Origin: UBA1479 sp002706405
GTDB taxonomy: Bacteria > Pseudomonadota > Alphaproteobacteria > Rhodospirillales > Casp-alpha2
Direction of reading: 5' to 3'
Length of the DNA: 64,000 nt
Assembly (NCBI GenBank): GCA_963972255.1
Contig: CAXATO010000004.1
Coordinates: forward strand, 196,257-260,256
A program made the translations under genes and the position numbers. Positions 27,007 through 34,812 of the stretch are shown one piece after another. Under the pieces are notes generated by a model, which did no database searches, was not told the DNA's origin, and saw only the letters and a program-made list of their open reading frames with translations. Position 1 is the stretch's first letter. Each line of letters opens with the position of its first letter.

Positions 27007-27963
27007 ATGACGCCCGCCGACGCCGAATATCCCGTCCAGCTCCAGGCTCCCGATATCAGCCCCTACAAAGCGGGCAATACGGGGATCGATTACATCACCA
27101 GCTTCGAGGCCGCCGAACCGGGCCCTCACGTCATGATCACCGCGGTCGTCCACGGCAACGAGCTGTGCGGCGCGATTGCCCTGGACTGGCTGATGAAGCT
27201 GGGCGTGCGTCCCAAGCGGGGGCGGTTGTCCTTGGGCTTCATGAACGTCGCCGCCTATACGCGCTTCGATCCGGCAGCCCCCCTGGCATCGCGCTTCGTG
27301 GAAGAGGATTTCAACCGCCTGTGGGACGCCGAAACCCTGGACGGCCCGCGCCAATCCATCGAATTGACCCGCGCGCGGGAAGTGCGCCCGTTCCTCGACA
27401 CGGTCGACCGGCTTCTCGACATCCATTCCATGCAGCACGCCACGGGGGCCTTGATGCTGTGCGGCCCCCTCGACAAGGGGCGCAAGCTGGCCGAAGGGGT
27501 CGGCGTGCCGGAACTGGTGGTCATGGACGAAGGCCACGCCGCCGGCCGCCGCATGCGCGATTATGCGGATTTCCGCAACGAAGCCTCGCCCAGGGACGCG
27601 CTTCTGGTCGAATGCGGCCAGCATTGGGAAAAATCGTCGGAAACCATGGCCAAGGAAACGGCGCTTCGTTTCCTGCTCTATACCGGGGCCGTGGACATGG
27701 ATTTCGCGGGCCCCCATCTGGGCCCCACGCCGCCCAAGCAGAAAATCGTCGAGGTCACCCATCCGGTGACCATCAAGTCCGACCGCTTCCGCTTCGTCGA
27801 AGACTTTCGCGGGCTTGAGACGATCGCCAAGGCCGGCACGGTGCTGGGCTACGACGGCGACGACCCCGTCGTCACGCCGCACGACGATTGCGTGCTGATC
27901 ATGCCGTCGCGGCGCCTGAACAAGGGCGGCACGGCGGTCCGCCTGGCCCGCGTCGTCGGCTGA
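27007..27963 (+). CDS. Succinylglutamate desuccinylase/aspartoacylase (M14) family deacylase
   Basis: Zinc-dependent deacylase that should release an acyl group from an N-acyl amino acid. The 318-residue protein has the zinc-binding HGNELCG motif (His and Glu ligands, near residue 55), the third ligand in LLDIHSMQHA, and the C-terminal beta domain of the family. AAGGA lies before the ATG at 27007. It diverges from the peptide ABC operon with about 165 bp between the starts, so they may share control. With the N-formylglutamate amidohydrolase-like enzyme of that operon it makes two amide-cleaving enzymes beside one importer. Confidence 0.85.
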   Translation: MTPADAEYPVQLQAPDISPYKAGNTGIDYITSFEAAEPGPHVMITAVVHGNELCGAIALDWLMKLGVRPKRGRLSLGFMNVAAYTRFDPAAPLASRFVEEDFNRLWDAETLDGPRQSIELTRAREVRPFLDTVDRLLDIHSMQHATGALMLCGPLDKGRKLAEGVGVPELVVMDEGHAAGRRMRDYADFRNEASPRDALLVECGQHWEKSSETMAKETALRFLLYTGAVDMDFAGPHLGPTPPKQKIVEVTHPVTIKSDRFRFVEDFRGLETIAKAGTVLGYDGDDPVVTPHDDCVLIMPSRRLNKGGTAVRLARVVG

Positions 27964-27973
27964 CCCCGGGTGG

Positions 27974-27993
27974 GGCCGGGCCGCGGCCCGGCC
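27974..27993. terminator. Perfect 20-bp palindrome after the M14 gene
   Basis: Arms GGCCGGGCCG and CGGCCCGGCC make a perfect 20-bp palindrome that starts 10 bases after the M14-family stop codon. In RNA it folds as a very stable hairpin. No T-run follows, so it could act as a rho-assisted terminator or mRNA-end protector. It lies directly before a possible sigma-70 promoter for the heat-shock gene. Confidence 0.5.
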
Positions 27994-27994
27994 A

Positions 27995-28023
27995 TTGACA
28001 GGGGCGCTTTTCCTGCCAAATTA
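27995..28023 (+). promoter_or_regulatory. Possible promoter of the Hsp20 gene
   Basis: A perfect TTGACA is followed after 17 bases by AAATTA, a weak -10 match. Transcription would begin near 28030, about 65 bases before the Hsp20 start. I see no clear heat-shock-sigma consensus, so heat control is not shown by the sequence. Confidence 0.4.
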
Positions 28024-28096
28024 AGAGTTGCGAAGGGTGCTGCGATTATGCGGGTCCTTCGGCCGTTTTCGCTCATGGATTCAGAGGAGAACGCCC

Positions 28097-28558
28097 ATGT
28101 CTCGGCTCGGTGCCTTCAACAGCCCCCTGCTTTTGGGTTTCGAACATTTCGAACGCATGCTCGACCAGGCCGCCAAGGTCTCCGGCGAGGGCTATCCGCC
28201 GTACAATATCGAACAGGTGGGCGACAATCTGCTGCGCATCACGCTGGCCGTTGCCGGGTTCACCGACGACGACCTGTCGGTGACCGTGGAGGAGAACCAG
28301 CTGGTCATCCGCGGCCGGCAGCAGGACGACGGGGAAGAACGCATTTACCTGCACCGCGGCATCGCGGCGCGCCAGTTCCAGCGCAGTTTCGTCCTGGCCG
28401 AAGGTATCGAGATCGTGCGCGCCCATCTCGACAACGGGCTGTTGCACATCGACCTTGAACGCCATGTGCCGGAGCCCGAAGTGAAAACCATCGCCATCGA
28501 AAAAGGCGGTGCCCGGAAAAAACCGGGCAAAACCATCGACGTGGCCCCCGAGGAGTAA
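28097..28558 (+). CDS. Hsp20 / alpha-crystallin family small heat-shock protein
   Basis: Holdase chaperone that binds unfolding proteins in the cytoplasm. The 153-residue product has a short N-terminal arm (SRLGAFNSPLLLGFEHFERML), an alpha-crystallin domain (about residues 33-125) with PYNIEQVGDNLLRI and the conserved DNGLLHIDLER end (the A-x-x-x-x-G-L-type motif), and a Lys-rich tail. GAGGAG lies 7 bases before the ATG. It resembles IbpA-type proteins of alphaproteobacteria, which usually have a DUF1150 gene next to them, as here. Confidence 0.92.
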   Translation: MSRLGAFNSPLLLGFEHFERMLDQAAKVSGEGYPPYNIEQVGDNLLRITLAVAGFTDDDLSVTVEENQLVIRGRQQDDGEERIYLHRGIAARQFQRSFVLAEGIEIVRAHLDNGLLHIDLERHVPEPEVKTIAIEKGGARKKPGKTIDVAPEE

Positions 28559-28641
28559 GCCCCACGGACACGCCCCCGGCATCCGCCCCCGCCGCCCGGA
28601 TGCCGTCGGAAGACCCAGGCGGCGCCTGACGAAATCCTAAA

Positions 28642-28669
28642 GCCGCGTGCCCGGAAAACGGGGCGCGGC
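28642..28669 (+). repeat. Hairpin between Hsp20 and DUF1150 genes
   Basis: GCCGCG and CGCGGC form the outer stem, CCCG and CGGG the inner stem, with a small internal loop and a GAAAA loop. There is no T-run, and the DUF1150 ribosome-binding site (AAGGAG) follows closely. It probably stabilises the upstream heat-shock message or tunes downstream expression. Confidence 0.45.
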
Positions 28670-28689
28670 GAGAGAAGGAGTTTCAAGCG

Positions 28690-28926
28690 ATGAACACCAA
28701 TATCCCCGACACCCACAGCCAACCCGTGCTGGACGCCCTGACGGCCGAGGATTTCCTGGCCCTGGGCGCAGAGACCACGGCCTTCGTCAAGGCCATCGAG
28801 GTCGACGGCAAGTCCGTGTACGGCATCTTTTCCGCCTTCGGCCATCCGCTCGGCTATGCCGACAGCCTGGCCGTCGCCCAGGTGACCGTGCGCCAGAACG
28901 ACCTGGAGCCCGTGTCCGTCCACTGA
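28690..28926 (+). CDS. DUF1150 family protein (copy 1)
   Basis: Small protein of 78 residues, family of unknown function restricted mainly to alphaproteobacteria. Shared features are the LTAEDFLALG opening, the FVKAIEVDGKSVYGIFSAFGHPLG core, and a DSLAVAQVTVRQNDLEPVSVH end. AAGGAG lies 10 bases before the ATG. Its position next to Hsp20 is conserved, suggesting a role in the same stress response, though no mechanism is known. A second gene of identical length and the same family lies 200 bp downstream. Confidence 0.85.
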   Translation: MNTNIPDTHSQPVLDALTAEDFLALGAETTAFVKAIEVDGKSVYGIFSAFGHPLGYADSLAVAQVTVRQNDLEPVSVH

Positions 28927-29128
28927 CGGAGCGGCAGCCGAATATTCCCGGCCGCCCGACCCGTTCGCCCGAAAATTCTCCGTTCGTTAAAGGATCGGTT
29001 AACCGTTTTTGCCGAGAATGAGCGCTGCGTGCGGTTCCTCTCCGGCCCAAGAAAGGGCTTTAGGAAGACCCATCTCGGGTCCCGGAGAACATCGGGGCAA
29101 CGGGGACCGCCGGTCGGGAGAACGACTG

Positions 29129-29365
29129 ATGACAGACAGAACACCTGCGAATTTCAAAGCCATGGCGCTGCGGCGCATGTCGGGAACGGATTTCCTTGCC
29201 CTGGGATCGGACAAAATCGTCTTCGTGAAGCCCGTGGCCGCCGAAGGCCGCCAGTCCTACAGCGTCTATTCGGCGTCCGGCGAGGAACTGGGCCATGCGG
29301 ACAGCATGGAGCTGGCCGAAGCAACGGCCTTCAAGAACGACTTCGCGGTCGCCACGCTTCACTAG
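29129..29365 (+). CDS. DUF1150 family protein (copy 2)
   Basis: A 78-residue paralogue of the preceding gene: MSGTDFLALGSDKIVFVKP and YSVYSASGEELGHADSMELAEATAFKNDF align with it without gaps over most of the length, at perhaps a third identity. GGGAG stands 9 bases before the ATG at 29129. The 200-bp gap between the copies suggests separate regulation rather than simple operon duplication. A hairpin between this gene and the converging ptsN follows. Confidence 0.8.
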   Translation: MTDRTPANFKAMALRRMSGTDFLALGSDKIVFVKPVAAEGRQSYSVYSASGEELGHADSMELAEATAFKNDFAVATLH

Positions 29366-29383
29366 GCGTCCCCTGACGGCACA

Positions 29384-29415
29384 AAAGCGGGCGGGGCCCA
29401 AAAGGCCCCGCGCTT
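29384..29415. terminator. Bidirectional hairpin between DUF1150 copy 2 and ptsN
   Basis: An 8-bp stem GCGGGGCC/GGCCCCGC with loop CAAAA, extended by AAGCG/CGCTT across a two-base bulge. On the minus strand the stem is followed by CCGCTTTTG, so it may terminate ptsN transcription; on the plus strand it may end the DUF1150 message. Confidence 0.5.
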
Positions 29416-29449
29416 GCCGAAACAACATTCCTTGGATGGCCCGGCGATG

Positions 29450-29552
29450 GGCGGCTCAGGCCGCCTGGACGCCGCAGATGCCAAGCGGCACCGCCGCGAT
29501 GGATGATCTGCGTTTAAACGGTAAGCGGACGTTCGGCGGCTCAGGCCGCCTG
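29450..29552. repeat. Duplicated 18-bp ptsN-end motif
   Basis: The sequence GGCGGCTCAGGCCGCCTG occurs at 29450-29467 and again at 29535-29552, where it is the end of ptsN (codons for Gln-Ala-Ala-stop on the minus strand). The upstream-strand copy also reads Val-Gln-Ala-Ala-stop. Each copy can fold as a GGCGGC/GCCGCC hairpin. It looks like the remnant of a small tandem duplication of the ptsN 3' end. Confidence 0.5.
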
Positions 29553-30005
29553 CACGTCCGCCGAATTGCTGAGAATGGCGAACAGCGCTTCCGCATTGTC
29601 GGTGCCGCGCAGCTTGTCGCAGGTCGCGCGGTCGCGCAGCAAGCGAGACACCCGGGCCAGGGCCTTGAGATGGTCCGCCCCCGCCGATTCCGGCGCCAGC
29701 AGCAGGAAAATCAGGTCCACGGGCTGGTCGTCGATGGCCTGGAAGTCGATGGGCTTTTCCATGCGCGCGAACATGCCGTAGAGCTTGTCCAGGCCGGGCA
29801 GCTTGCCGTGGGGAATGGCGATGCCGTTGCCCACGCCGGTCGTGCCCAGCTTTTCCCGTTCCATCAGCACGTCGAACACGGCGCGCTCGTCCAGGTCGGT
29901 GACGCGCGCAACGGCGCCCGCCAGTTCCTGAAGCGCCTGCTTCTTGCTGGTCACGCGCAGATTGGCGATTACGCTATCGGAGGTGAGGAGGTCGCGGATT
30001 TCCAT
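29541..30005 (-). CDS. ptsN: PTS IIA-like nitrogen-regulatory protein
   Basis: Phosphoacceptor protein (EIIA-Ntr) of the nitrogen PTS, which regulates potassium uptake and other functions through its phosphorylation state. The 154 residues include the phosphorylated His in GIAIPHGKLPG (near residue 66) and the family sequences LMEREKLGTTGVGNG and FLLLAPESAGADHLKAL. It lies about 50 bp downstream of hpf and in the conserved rpoN-hpf-ptsN order. The 3' end is partly duplicated in the adjacent intergenic DNA. Confidence 0.95.
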   Translation of the reverse strand: MEIRDLLTSDSVIANLRVTSKKQALQELAGAVARVTDLDERAVFDVLMEREKLGTTGVGNGIAIPHGKLPGLDKLYGMFARMEKPIDFQAIDDQPVDLIFLLLAPESAGADHLKALARVSRLLRDRATCDKLRGTDNAEALFAILSNSADVQAA

Positions 30006-30053
30006 AACCAGTCCTTTGCCTTTCGCAAACGCCCGAAGGCGCCCAAAGCACCT

Positions 30054-30635
30054 TTACGCGTCGGCCGGGCGGCTGTCGACCGGATCGATCCAGCCGATGT
30101 TGCCGTCTTCGCGCCGGTAGACGACGTTCAGGCGTCCCGATTTGCTGTCACGGAACATCTGAACCCGGACGTCCGCCAGGTCCATGCGCATAACGGCGGC
30201 ACTGACCGACATGGTCGGGATATCCGTGGGCAATTCGGCGATAATTGTCGGCTGCCCTTCTTCGGGCAGTTCTTCGTGATCCGGTTCCGCCTGGACCACG
30301 AAATGCTGGGCCCGGAAACTTTCCTGGGCGGCCATGTTTTCGTGATGGCTGGTCAGGCGCCGGTGATAGCGGCGAAGCTGTTTGGCGATCCGTTCCGCCG
30401 CCTGATCGAAGGCCGCATAGGGGTCGTCGTTGGCGCCGCGCCCGTGAACGACGACGCCGCCCATGGGGTGCACTGAAATTTCAGCCTGGAACAGATGTCC
30501 TGCCTTGGACAGCACGACATTGGCCTCCAACGCGCGGTCGAAGTACTTGGTGACCGCATCCGTAAGCTGGTCTTCCGCGTGGGTCCGCAGCGCGTCGCCC
30601 ACGTCCAGGTTCTTTCCCTTAACGGTGATATCCAT
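30054..30635 (-). CDS. hpf: Ribosome hibernation promoting factor, long form
   Basis: Binds and dimerises ribosomes in slow-growing cells. The 193-residue protein has the N-terminal S30AE domain (about 1-105, MDITVKGKNLDVGDAL...) and the C-terminal dimerisation domain (about 140-190) with the conserved GRLNVVYRREDGNIGWIDP. The length shows the long HPF class. The frame extends 24 codons upstream, but the family N-terminus is at 30635. It lies between rpoN and ptsN. Confidence 0.94.
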   Translation of the reverse strand: MDITVKGKNLDVGDALRTHAEDQLTDAVTKYFDRALEANVVLSKAGHLFQAEISVHPMGGVVVHGRGANDDPYAAFDQAAERIAKQLRRYHRRLTSHHENMAAQESFRAQHFVVQAEPDHEELPEEGQPTIIAELPTDIPTMSVSAAVMRMDLADVRVQMFRDSKSGRLNVVYRREDGNIGWIDPVDSRPADA

Positions 30636-30958
30636 GTCCGGTCTTAGCCGTTTCTTCTTTCCAATGGTAAATCCGTTCTGTCGGTACCTTTCCGGCCGGC
30701 GAAACATGCACTTCTAGGCGCTTTGCCGGACGGGCCCTTTCCCAGGCTCGCAGATGGCCGCCTCAAGCGGCCGAAAGGACAATGGCGGGACCGGTTCATT
30801 CATGCGCGGCGGCCCCCCTCGACGAAGCCCCGGAAATTAGTCCCGACCCCCGCCGCTGTCAACCATCCCATTCGCCCAGGAGCCGCAAACTTCTTGAATT
30901 TGTTAATGATTATTAAGGCCTTAATCTTTTGATGTTCGGCCATATTCGGCAACCCGCG
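30636..30958. other. Intergenic region between rpoN and hpf
   Basis: About 320 bases without a convincing gene. The rpoN-proximal part (30890-30935) is very AT-rich and contains the perfect 14-bp palindrome ATTAAGGCCTTAAT at 30912-30925, flanked by ATTATT and CTTTT. It may hold the end of the rpoN message or a separate hpf promoter; I cannot decide which. The rest is GC-rich with no recognisable signal. Confidence 0.5.
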
Positions 30959-32539
30959 CTAATTGCTCACACTTTTCTGGCGGCGGCGCTGAACAGAGGA
31001 TGGAATTCCCATCGCCTCGCGATATTTTGCCACCGTGCGCCGGGCGATATCGACGCCGTCGGCGCGCAGAATATCGACGATCTTGTCATCGGACAGGACC
31101 TGGGTCGGCGGCTCTCCATCGATCATGGCACGGATGCGGGCCTTGACGGCCTCGGCGGAGAACGCCTCGCCGCCGTCGGCCCGCGAGATCGAGGAGGTGA
31201 AAAAGTACTTCAATTCGAAGATGCCGCGGGGCGAAGCGATGTACTTATTGGCCGTGACCCGGCTGACCGTGCTTTCGTGCATGTCGATGATATCGGCGAT
31301 ATCACGCAGGACCAGCGGCCGCAGGTGCTGCACCCCCTTCTGGAAAAAGGCGTCCTGCTGGCGCACGATTTCCTTGGCCACCTTGAGGATCGTCGTGGCC
31401 CGTTGATGCAGTGATTTCACCAGCCAGTTCGCCGACTGATACTGTTCGGTGATGTACTGACGGTCGGTCTTCGAGGCCTTCTTGGCGTTGATTTCGGCGT
31501 AATACTGGTTGTTCACCAGCACCCGCGGCAGGGTGTCCGGATTGAGTTCGATATGCCAGCCGCCCGACGGCCGGGCGCGCATCAAGACGTCGGGAACCAC
31601 CGGTTGCGCGACCTCGCCGTCGAACGCAAGCGCCGGCTTGGGGTTAAGGGATTTGAGCTCAGACAACATGTCGGCGACGTCTTCCGCGTCGACGCCGCAA
31701 ATCTTGGCCAGGGCCTTGAACTCGCGGCGCGCGACCATGTCCAGATTGTCGATGAAGGCCGCCATGGCCGGGTCCAGGCGGTCGCGATCGGCCAGTTGCA
31801 GGCTCATGCATTCCTTCAGGTCGCGGGCGAAGATACCGGGCGGGTCGAACTGCTGCAGGCGCTTGAGCACGGCCTCGACACGCTCCGGCGCGCAATCCAG
31901 CGCCTCGGCCACGGTCGCAAGATCGACGGTCAGGTATCCGGTGTCGTCCAGGCTGTCGATCAGATAGGCGCCGATCATGCGATCGACCAGATCGCTGACG
32001 TCCATGCCCAGTTGGTCCATCAGGTGATCGCGCAGCGTGATGTCCGACGACAGGGTCTGGTCGAACCCGGGCAGGTCGTCGTCATAGCCGCCGGCGGCGG
32101 AGGTCGGCAGGACCGGCTCATAGCCGGGGTCGGCGGCCGTCTGCACGGCGTCCGTTTGGCCGTCCTGGGTATAGAGATCGTCGAGCGCCACATCCATGTC
32201 GCCGTCGGCCGGACCGCCGTCGCCGTCATCGCCGAAATCCATGGACATGCCGTCGTCGGGGCCGCCGTCGCCCAGATCGCCGGCGTCCGGCCCCAAGGCG
32301 TCGGGGGCGGCCTCATCGGACCCGGCATCGTCGGGTGCGGCGCCGTCGGCGTCTTCCGCCGCGGTGGTGCGGTTCTCGTCCTCGTCCCGCTCCAGCATGG
32401 GGTTTTGTTCGAGCTCCTGCTCGACGAATTCGGCCAGTTCGAGATTGGACAGCTGAAGGAGCTTGATCGCCTGCTGCAGCTGCGGCGTCATGACCAGAGA
32501 CTGGCTCTGGCGTTGATCCAAGCGCGGCGTCAACGCCAT
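30959..32539 (-). CDS. rpoN: RNA polymerase sigma-54 factor
   Basis: Sigma factor for promoters of the -24/-12 type, needing AAA+ activators. The 526-residue protein has region I (QSQSLVMTPQLQQAIKLLQLSN), a long acidic region II (about residues 55-150, rich in Asp/Ala/Gly), the core-binding domain, and the C-terminal RpoN box ARRTVAKYREAMGI. The frame could start six codons earlier; MALTPRLDQRQ is the family start. It lies in the alphaproteobacterial lptA-lptB-rpoN-hpf-ptsN cluster. A candidate target promoter lies at about 48.0 kb in this window. Confidence 0.97.
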   Translation of the reverse strand: MALTPRLDQRQSQSLVMTPQLQQAIKLLQLSNLELAEFVEQELEQNPMLERDEDENRTTAAEDADGAAPDDAGSDEAAPDALGPDAGDLGDGGPDDGMSMDFGDDGDGGPADGDMDVALDDLYTQDGQTDAVQTAADPGYEPVLPTSAAGGYDDDLPGFDQTLSSDITLRDHLMDQLGMDVSDLVDRMIGAYLIDSLDDTGYLTVDLATVAEALDCAPERVEAVLKRLQQFDPPGIFARDLKECMSLQLADRDRLDPAMAAFIDNLDMVARREFKALAKICGVDAEDVADMLSELKSLNPKPALAFDGEVAQPVVPDVLMRARPSGGWHIELNPDTLPRVLVNNQYYAEINAKKASKTDRQYITEQYQSANWLVKSLHQRATTILKVAKEIVRQQDAFFQKGVQHLRPLVLRDIADIIDMHESTVSRVTANKYIASPRGIFELKYFFTSSISRADGGEAFSAEAVKARIRAMIDGEPPTQVLSDDKIVDILRADGVDIARRTVAKYREAMGIPSSVQRRRQKSVSN

Positions 32540-32593
32540 GGCGCACCCCCCCGGCACGTCACGCGCCGGCGTGGCCCGACCGGCATAACCGGC

Positions 32594-33376
32594 CTACAGG
32601 CTGAAACGATCACCCAGGTAGACACGGCGCACGTCCTCGTTGCCGACGATGTCCGACGGCCGCCCCTCCATGAGCATCATGCCGTCGTGAATGATGTAGG
32701 CGCGGTCGATGACGTCCAGCGTCTCGCGCACGTTGTGGTCGGTGATCAGCACCCCGATGCCGCGGTCCTTCAGATGTGCCACCAGATCGCGGATGTCGCC
32801 CACGGCAATCGGATCGATGCCGGCGAAGGGCTCGTCGAGAAGCACGAAATGCGGGTTCGACGCGAGCGCCCGGGCGATCTCCACGCGCCGCCGCTCGCCG
32901 CCGGACAGGGCGATGGCCGGCGTGCGCCGAAGATGGGTGATGGAAAATTCGGCCAGCAACGCATCCAGGATCGCTTCGCGGCGGTCGCGGTCGGCTTCGA
33001 CCACCTCCAGCGCGGCGCGAATGTTCTGTTCCACGGTCAGGCCGCGGAAGATCGACGCTTCCTGCGGCAGATAGCCGATGCCGAGACGCGCGCGCCGATA
33101 CATGGGCAGCGCGGAAATGTTCTGGCCATCCAGGATGATGGTGCCGTAATCGGGCTGCAGCAGGCCGGTGATCATGTAGAAGCAGGTCGTCTTGCCGGCC
33201 CCGTTGGGGCCAAGCAGGCCGACCACTTCACCGCGCTGGATGCTGACGTTGACGCCGCGCACCACGGGCCGCTTCTTGAAACTTTTGCCCAGGTTCTTGG
33301 CGACAAGGCCCTGATTGTCGGCGATCAGGCGCGGTGTGGCGGCGGCGCGTTCGGGCGGAGTCTCGACGTCGGTCAT
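32594..33376 (-). CDS. lptB: LPS export ABC transporter ATP-binding protein
   Basis: ATPase driving LPS extraction from the inner membrane with LptF/LptG (not in the window). The 260-residue protein has Walker A GPNGAGKTT, Q-loop YLPQEASIFRGL, signature LSGGERRRVEIARAL and Walker B FVLLDEPFAGIDP. The N-terminus is about 20 residues longer than in E. coli LptB. It starts 7 bp after the lptA stop, indicating tight coupling with the other Lpt genes. Confidence 0.96.
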   Translation of the reverse strand: MTDVETPPERAAATPRLIADNQGLVAKNLGKSFKKRPVVRGVNVSIQRGEVVGLLGPNGAGKTTCFYMITGLLQPDYGTIILDGQNISALPMYRRARLGIGYLPQEASIFRGLTVEQNIRAALEVVEADRDRREAILDALLAEFSITHLRRTPAIALSGGERRRVEIARALASNPHFVLLDEPFAGIDPIAVGDIRDLVAHLKDRGIGVLITDHNVRETLDVIDRAYIIHDGMMLMEGRPSDIVGNEDVRRVYLGDRFSL

Positions 33377-33383
33377 CTTGTTC

Positions 33384-34202
33384 TTATTTCCCCGTATTTC
33401 GCGTCGCACCCGGCGACAGGGTGCCTTTGGTCCGCCCGCCGGGACAGCTGAACAGCCGGCTGATGCCGGTGTTCAGGTTGACCTGGGCCTTGCAGCCTTC
33501 GAGCTCGTTCTTGCCGCGCTTGATCCTAACCGATCCCGTCAGGGTCACGATACCCGTTTCCACGTCGTAGACCCCGCGGTCGCCGAAAGCGCGGTCACGT
33601 TCGGTCAGCACCGACACATTGTCGTAGGCATCAACCCGGTAAACCTTGCTGTCGCCTTCCTTGGTCTTGCGGAAGAAGGCGGCCAGCACGTCGGCCAGCA
33701 CGCGGCGGTCATCCTTCACGGCCTCGGCCTTGCCGCGGGCCACCGCCATCTGGCGCTGCTCCCAATATTCCAGCTGCTGCTGGGCCGTGATCACGGCGTC
33801 GGAGGTCACCATCTTGGGCGTGCCGCCCGACAGCACCAGGATCTCGCGGCCGACGTCGTAGACCGCCTTGTCACCGCTCGCCGTCTGGCTCGACGATTTG
33901 ATTTTGACCGAGCCGTCGGCGTCCAGACGGTAGATCTCCGTGTTGCCGCCGGGGCGCTCCGTATAGAACGCCGTCAACTGATCGGCCAGGACGGTGATGT
34001 CGCCGCGCACGGCCTTGGCATTGCCCTTGGCCAGGAACACCAGATTGTCCTGCTGCCATTCGATGCCGTTGTCGGCGAAAATCTCGATCGGCGTATCGTC
34101 GCCGGCCCCCAGATTGAGGGACTGGGCCGCGGCGCCGCCGGACAGGCCGGCCAGCGCGCCGGCCAACACGGCGACCGCGGCAAGCAGACGCGCGGCCGTC
34201 AT
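33384..34202 (-). CDS. lptA: LPS transport periplasmic protein LptA (OstA-like)
   Basis: Periplasmic bridge protein that carries LPS from LptC to the outer-membrane LptD. The 272 residues begin with a signal peptide (about 1-26, ending GGAAA) and continue with OstA-fold repeats: PIEIFADNGIEWQQDNLVFLAKGNA, ADQLTAFYT, and YDVETGIVTLTGSVRI (shown in parts). It is longer than E. coli LptA, as is common in alphaproteobacteria. The start overlaps the lptC stop by four bases (ATGA). Confidence 0.9.
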   Translation of the reverse strand: MTAARLLAAVAVLAGALAGLSGGAAAQSLNLGAGDDTPIEIFADNGIEWQQDNLVFLAKGNAKAVRGDITVLADQLTAFYTERPGGNTEIYRLDADGSVKIKSSSQTASGDKAVYDVGREILVLSGGTPKMVTSDAVITAQQQLEYWEQRQMAVARGKAEAVKDDRRVLADVLAAFFRKTKEGDSKVYRVDAYDNVSVLTERDRAFGDRGVYDVETGIVTLTGSVRIKRGKNELEGCKAQVNLNTGISRLFSCPGGRTKGTLSPGATRNTGK

Positions 34203-34807
34203 TTCGCCCCCTTGGCGCCGGGCTTCAGCACCATCTTGGATTTGCCCGTGAACAGGATCGTGCGGCCCTTGTTCAGCAGGCGGAAGCCTTCCGCCTGCAA
34301 GGTGCCGAACGGGCCCTGACCCTTGACCGGCTCGTCGCCCTTGGCCAGGCCCTCGGCCAGGTCCAGGGTCGCCTTTTCCGTGCGGAATTCGTAGCCGGAA
34401 TCGTGAAACAGATTGACCGAACCGGCGAGATCCAGGGTCTTGGCGCGCCGCGCGTAAATGCCGTTTTCCGCCGTCAGCACCAGCCAGGTGCCGTCCTTCA
34501 GCGTGATGTCCGCCTTCGGCAGTTCCAGACCGATGCGCATGTCCATGCCCTCGCCGTCGAGCTTCTTGGCGATGTCGGCGGTCACCGCATAAGGCTGGTT
34601 GTCGTTGTCGGTGCCGACATAGCGCGGATTGAGAAGATTGGGGTCGCCGTCGACGTTGGAGGTGATGGCGGCGAAGCCGATGCGGAAGCGCAGGTCTTCC
34701 GTGCGCAGGTGCGGCCACAGGATGACCAGGGCGATCAGCCCGACCGCCGCGACAGGTAACATGACCTTGGCGACTTGGACGAACCCGGAATAGGAGTCCA
34801 TGGCCAT
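34199..34807 (-). CDS. lptC: LPS export protein LptC
   Basis: Single-span inner-membrane protein that accepts LPS from the LptBFG complex and passes it to LptA. The 202-residue protein has an N-terminal span (about residues 14-32), then a periplasmic OstA-like fold (FRIGFAAITSNVDGDPNLLNPRYVG..., ENGIYARRAKTLDLAGSVNLF). Two starts are possible: ATG at 34807, or GTG at 34816, which overlaps the kdsD stop as GTGA and has a better-placed GGGGAT. It overlaps lptA by four bases. Confidence 0.9.
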   Translation of the reverse strand: MAMDSYSGFVQVAKVMLPVAAVGLIALVILWPHLRTEDLRFRIGFAAITSNVDGDPNLLNPRYVGTDNDNQPYAVTADIAKKLDGEGMDMRIGLELPKADITLKDGTWLVLTAENGIYARRAKTLDLAGSVNLFHDSGYEFRTEKATLDLAEGLAKGDEPVKGQGPFGTLQAEGFRLLNKGRTILFTGKSKMVLKPGAKGAK

Positions 34808-34812
34808 CGTGG

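Noticed and set aside
28996..29010. CGGTTAACCG followed by TTTTT between the DUF1150 genes as a terminator
   Set aside because: The palindrome leaves only a three-base-pair stem in RNA, too weak for intrinsic termination.
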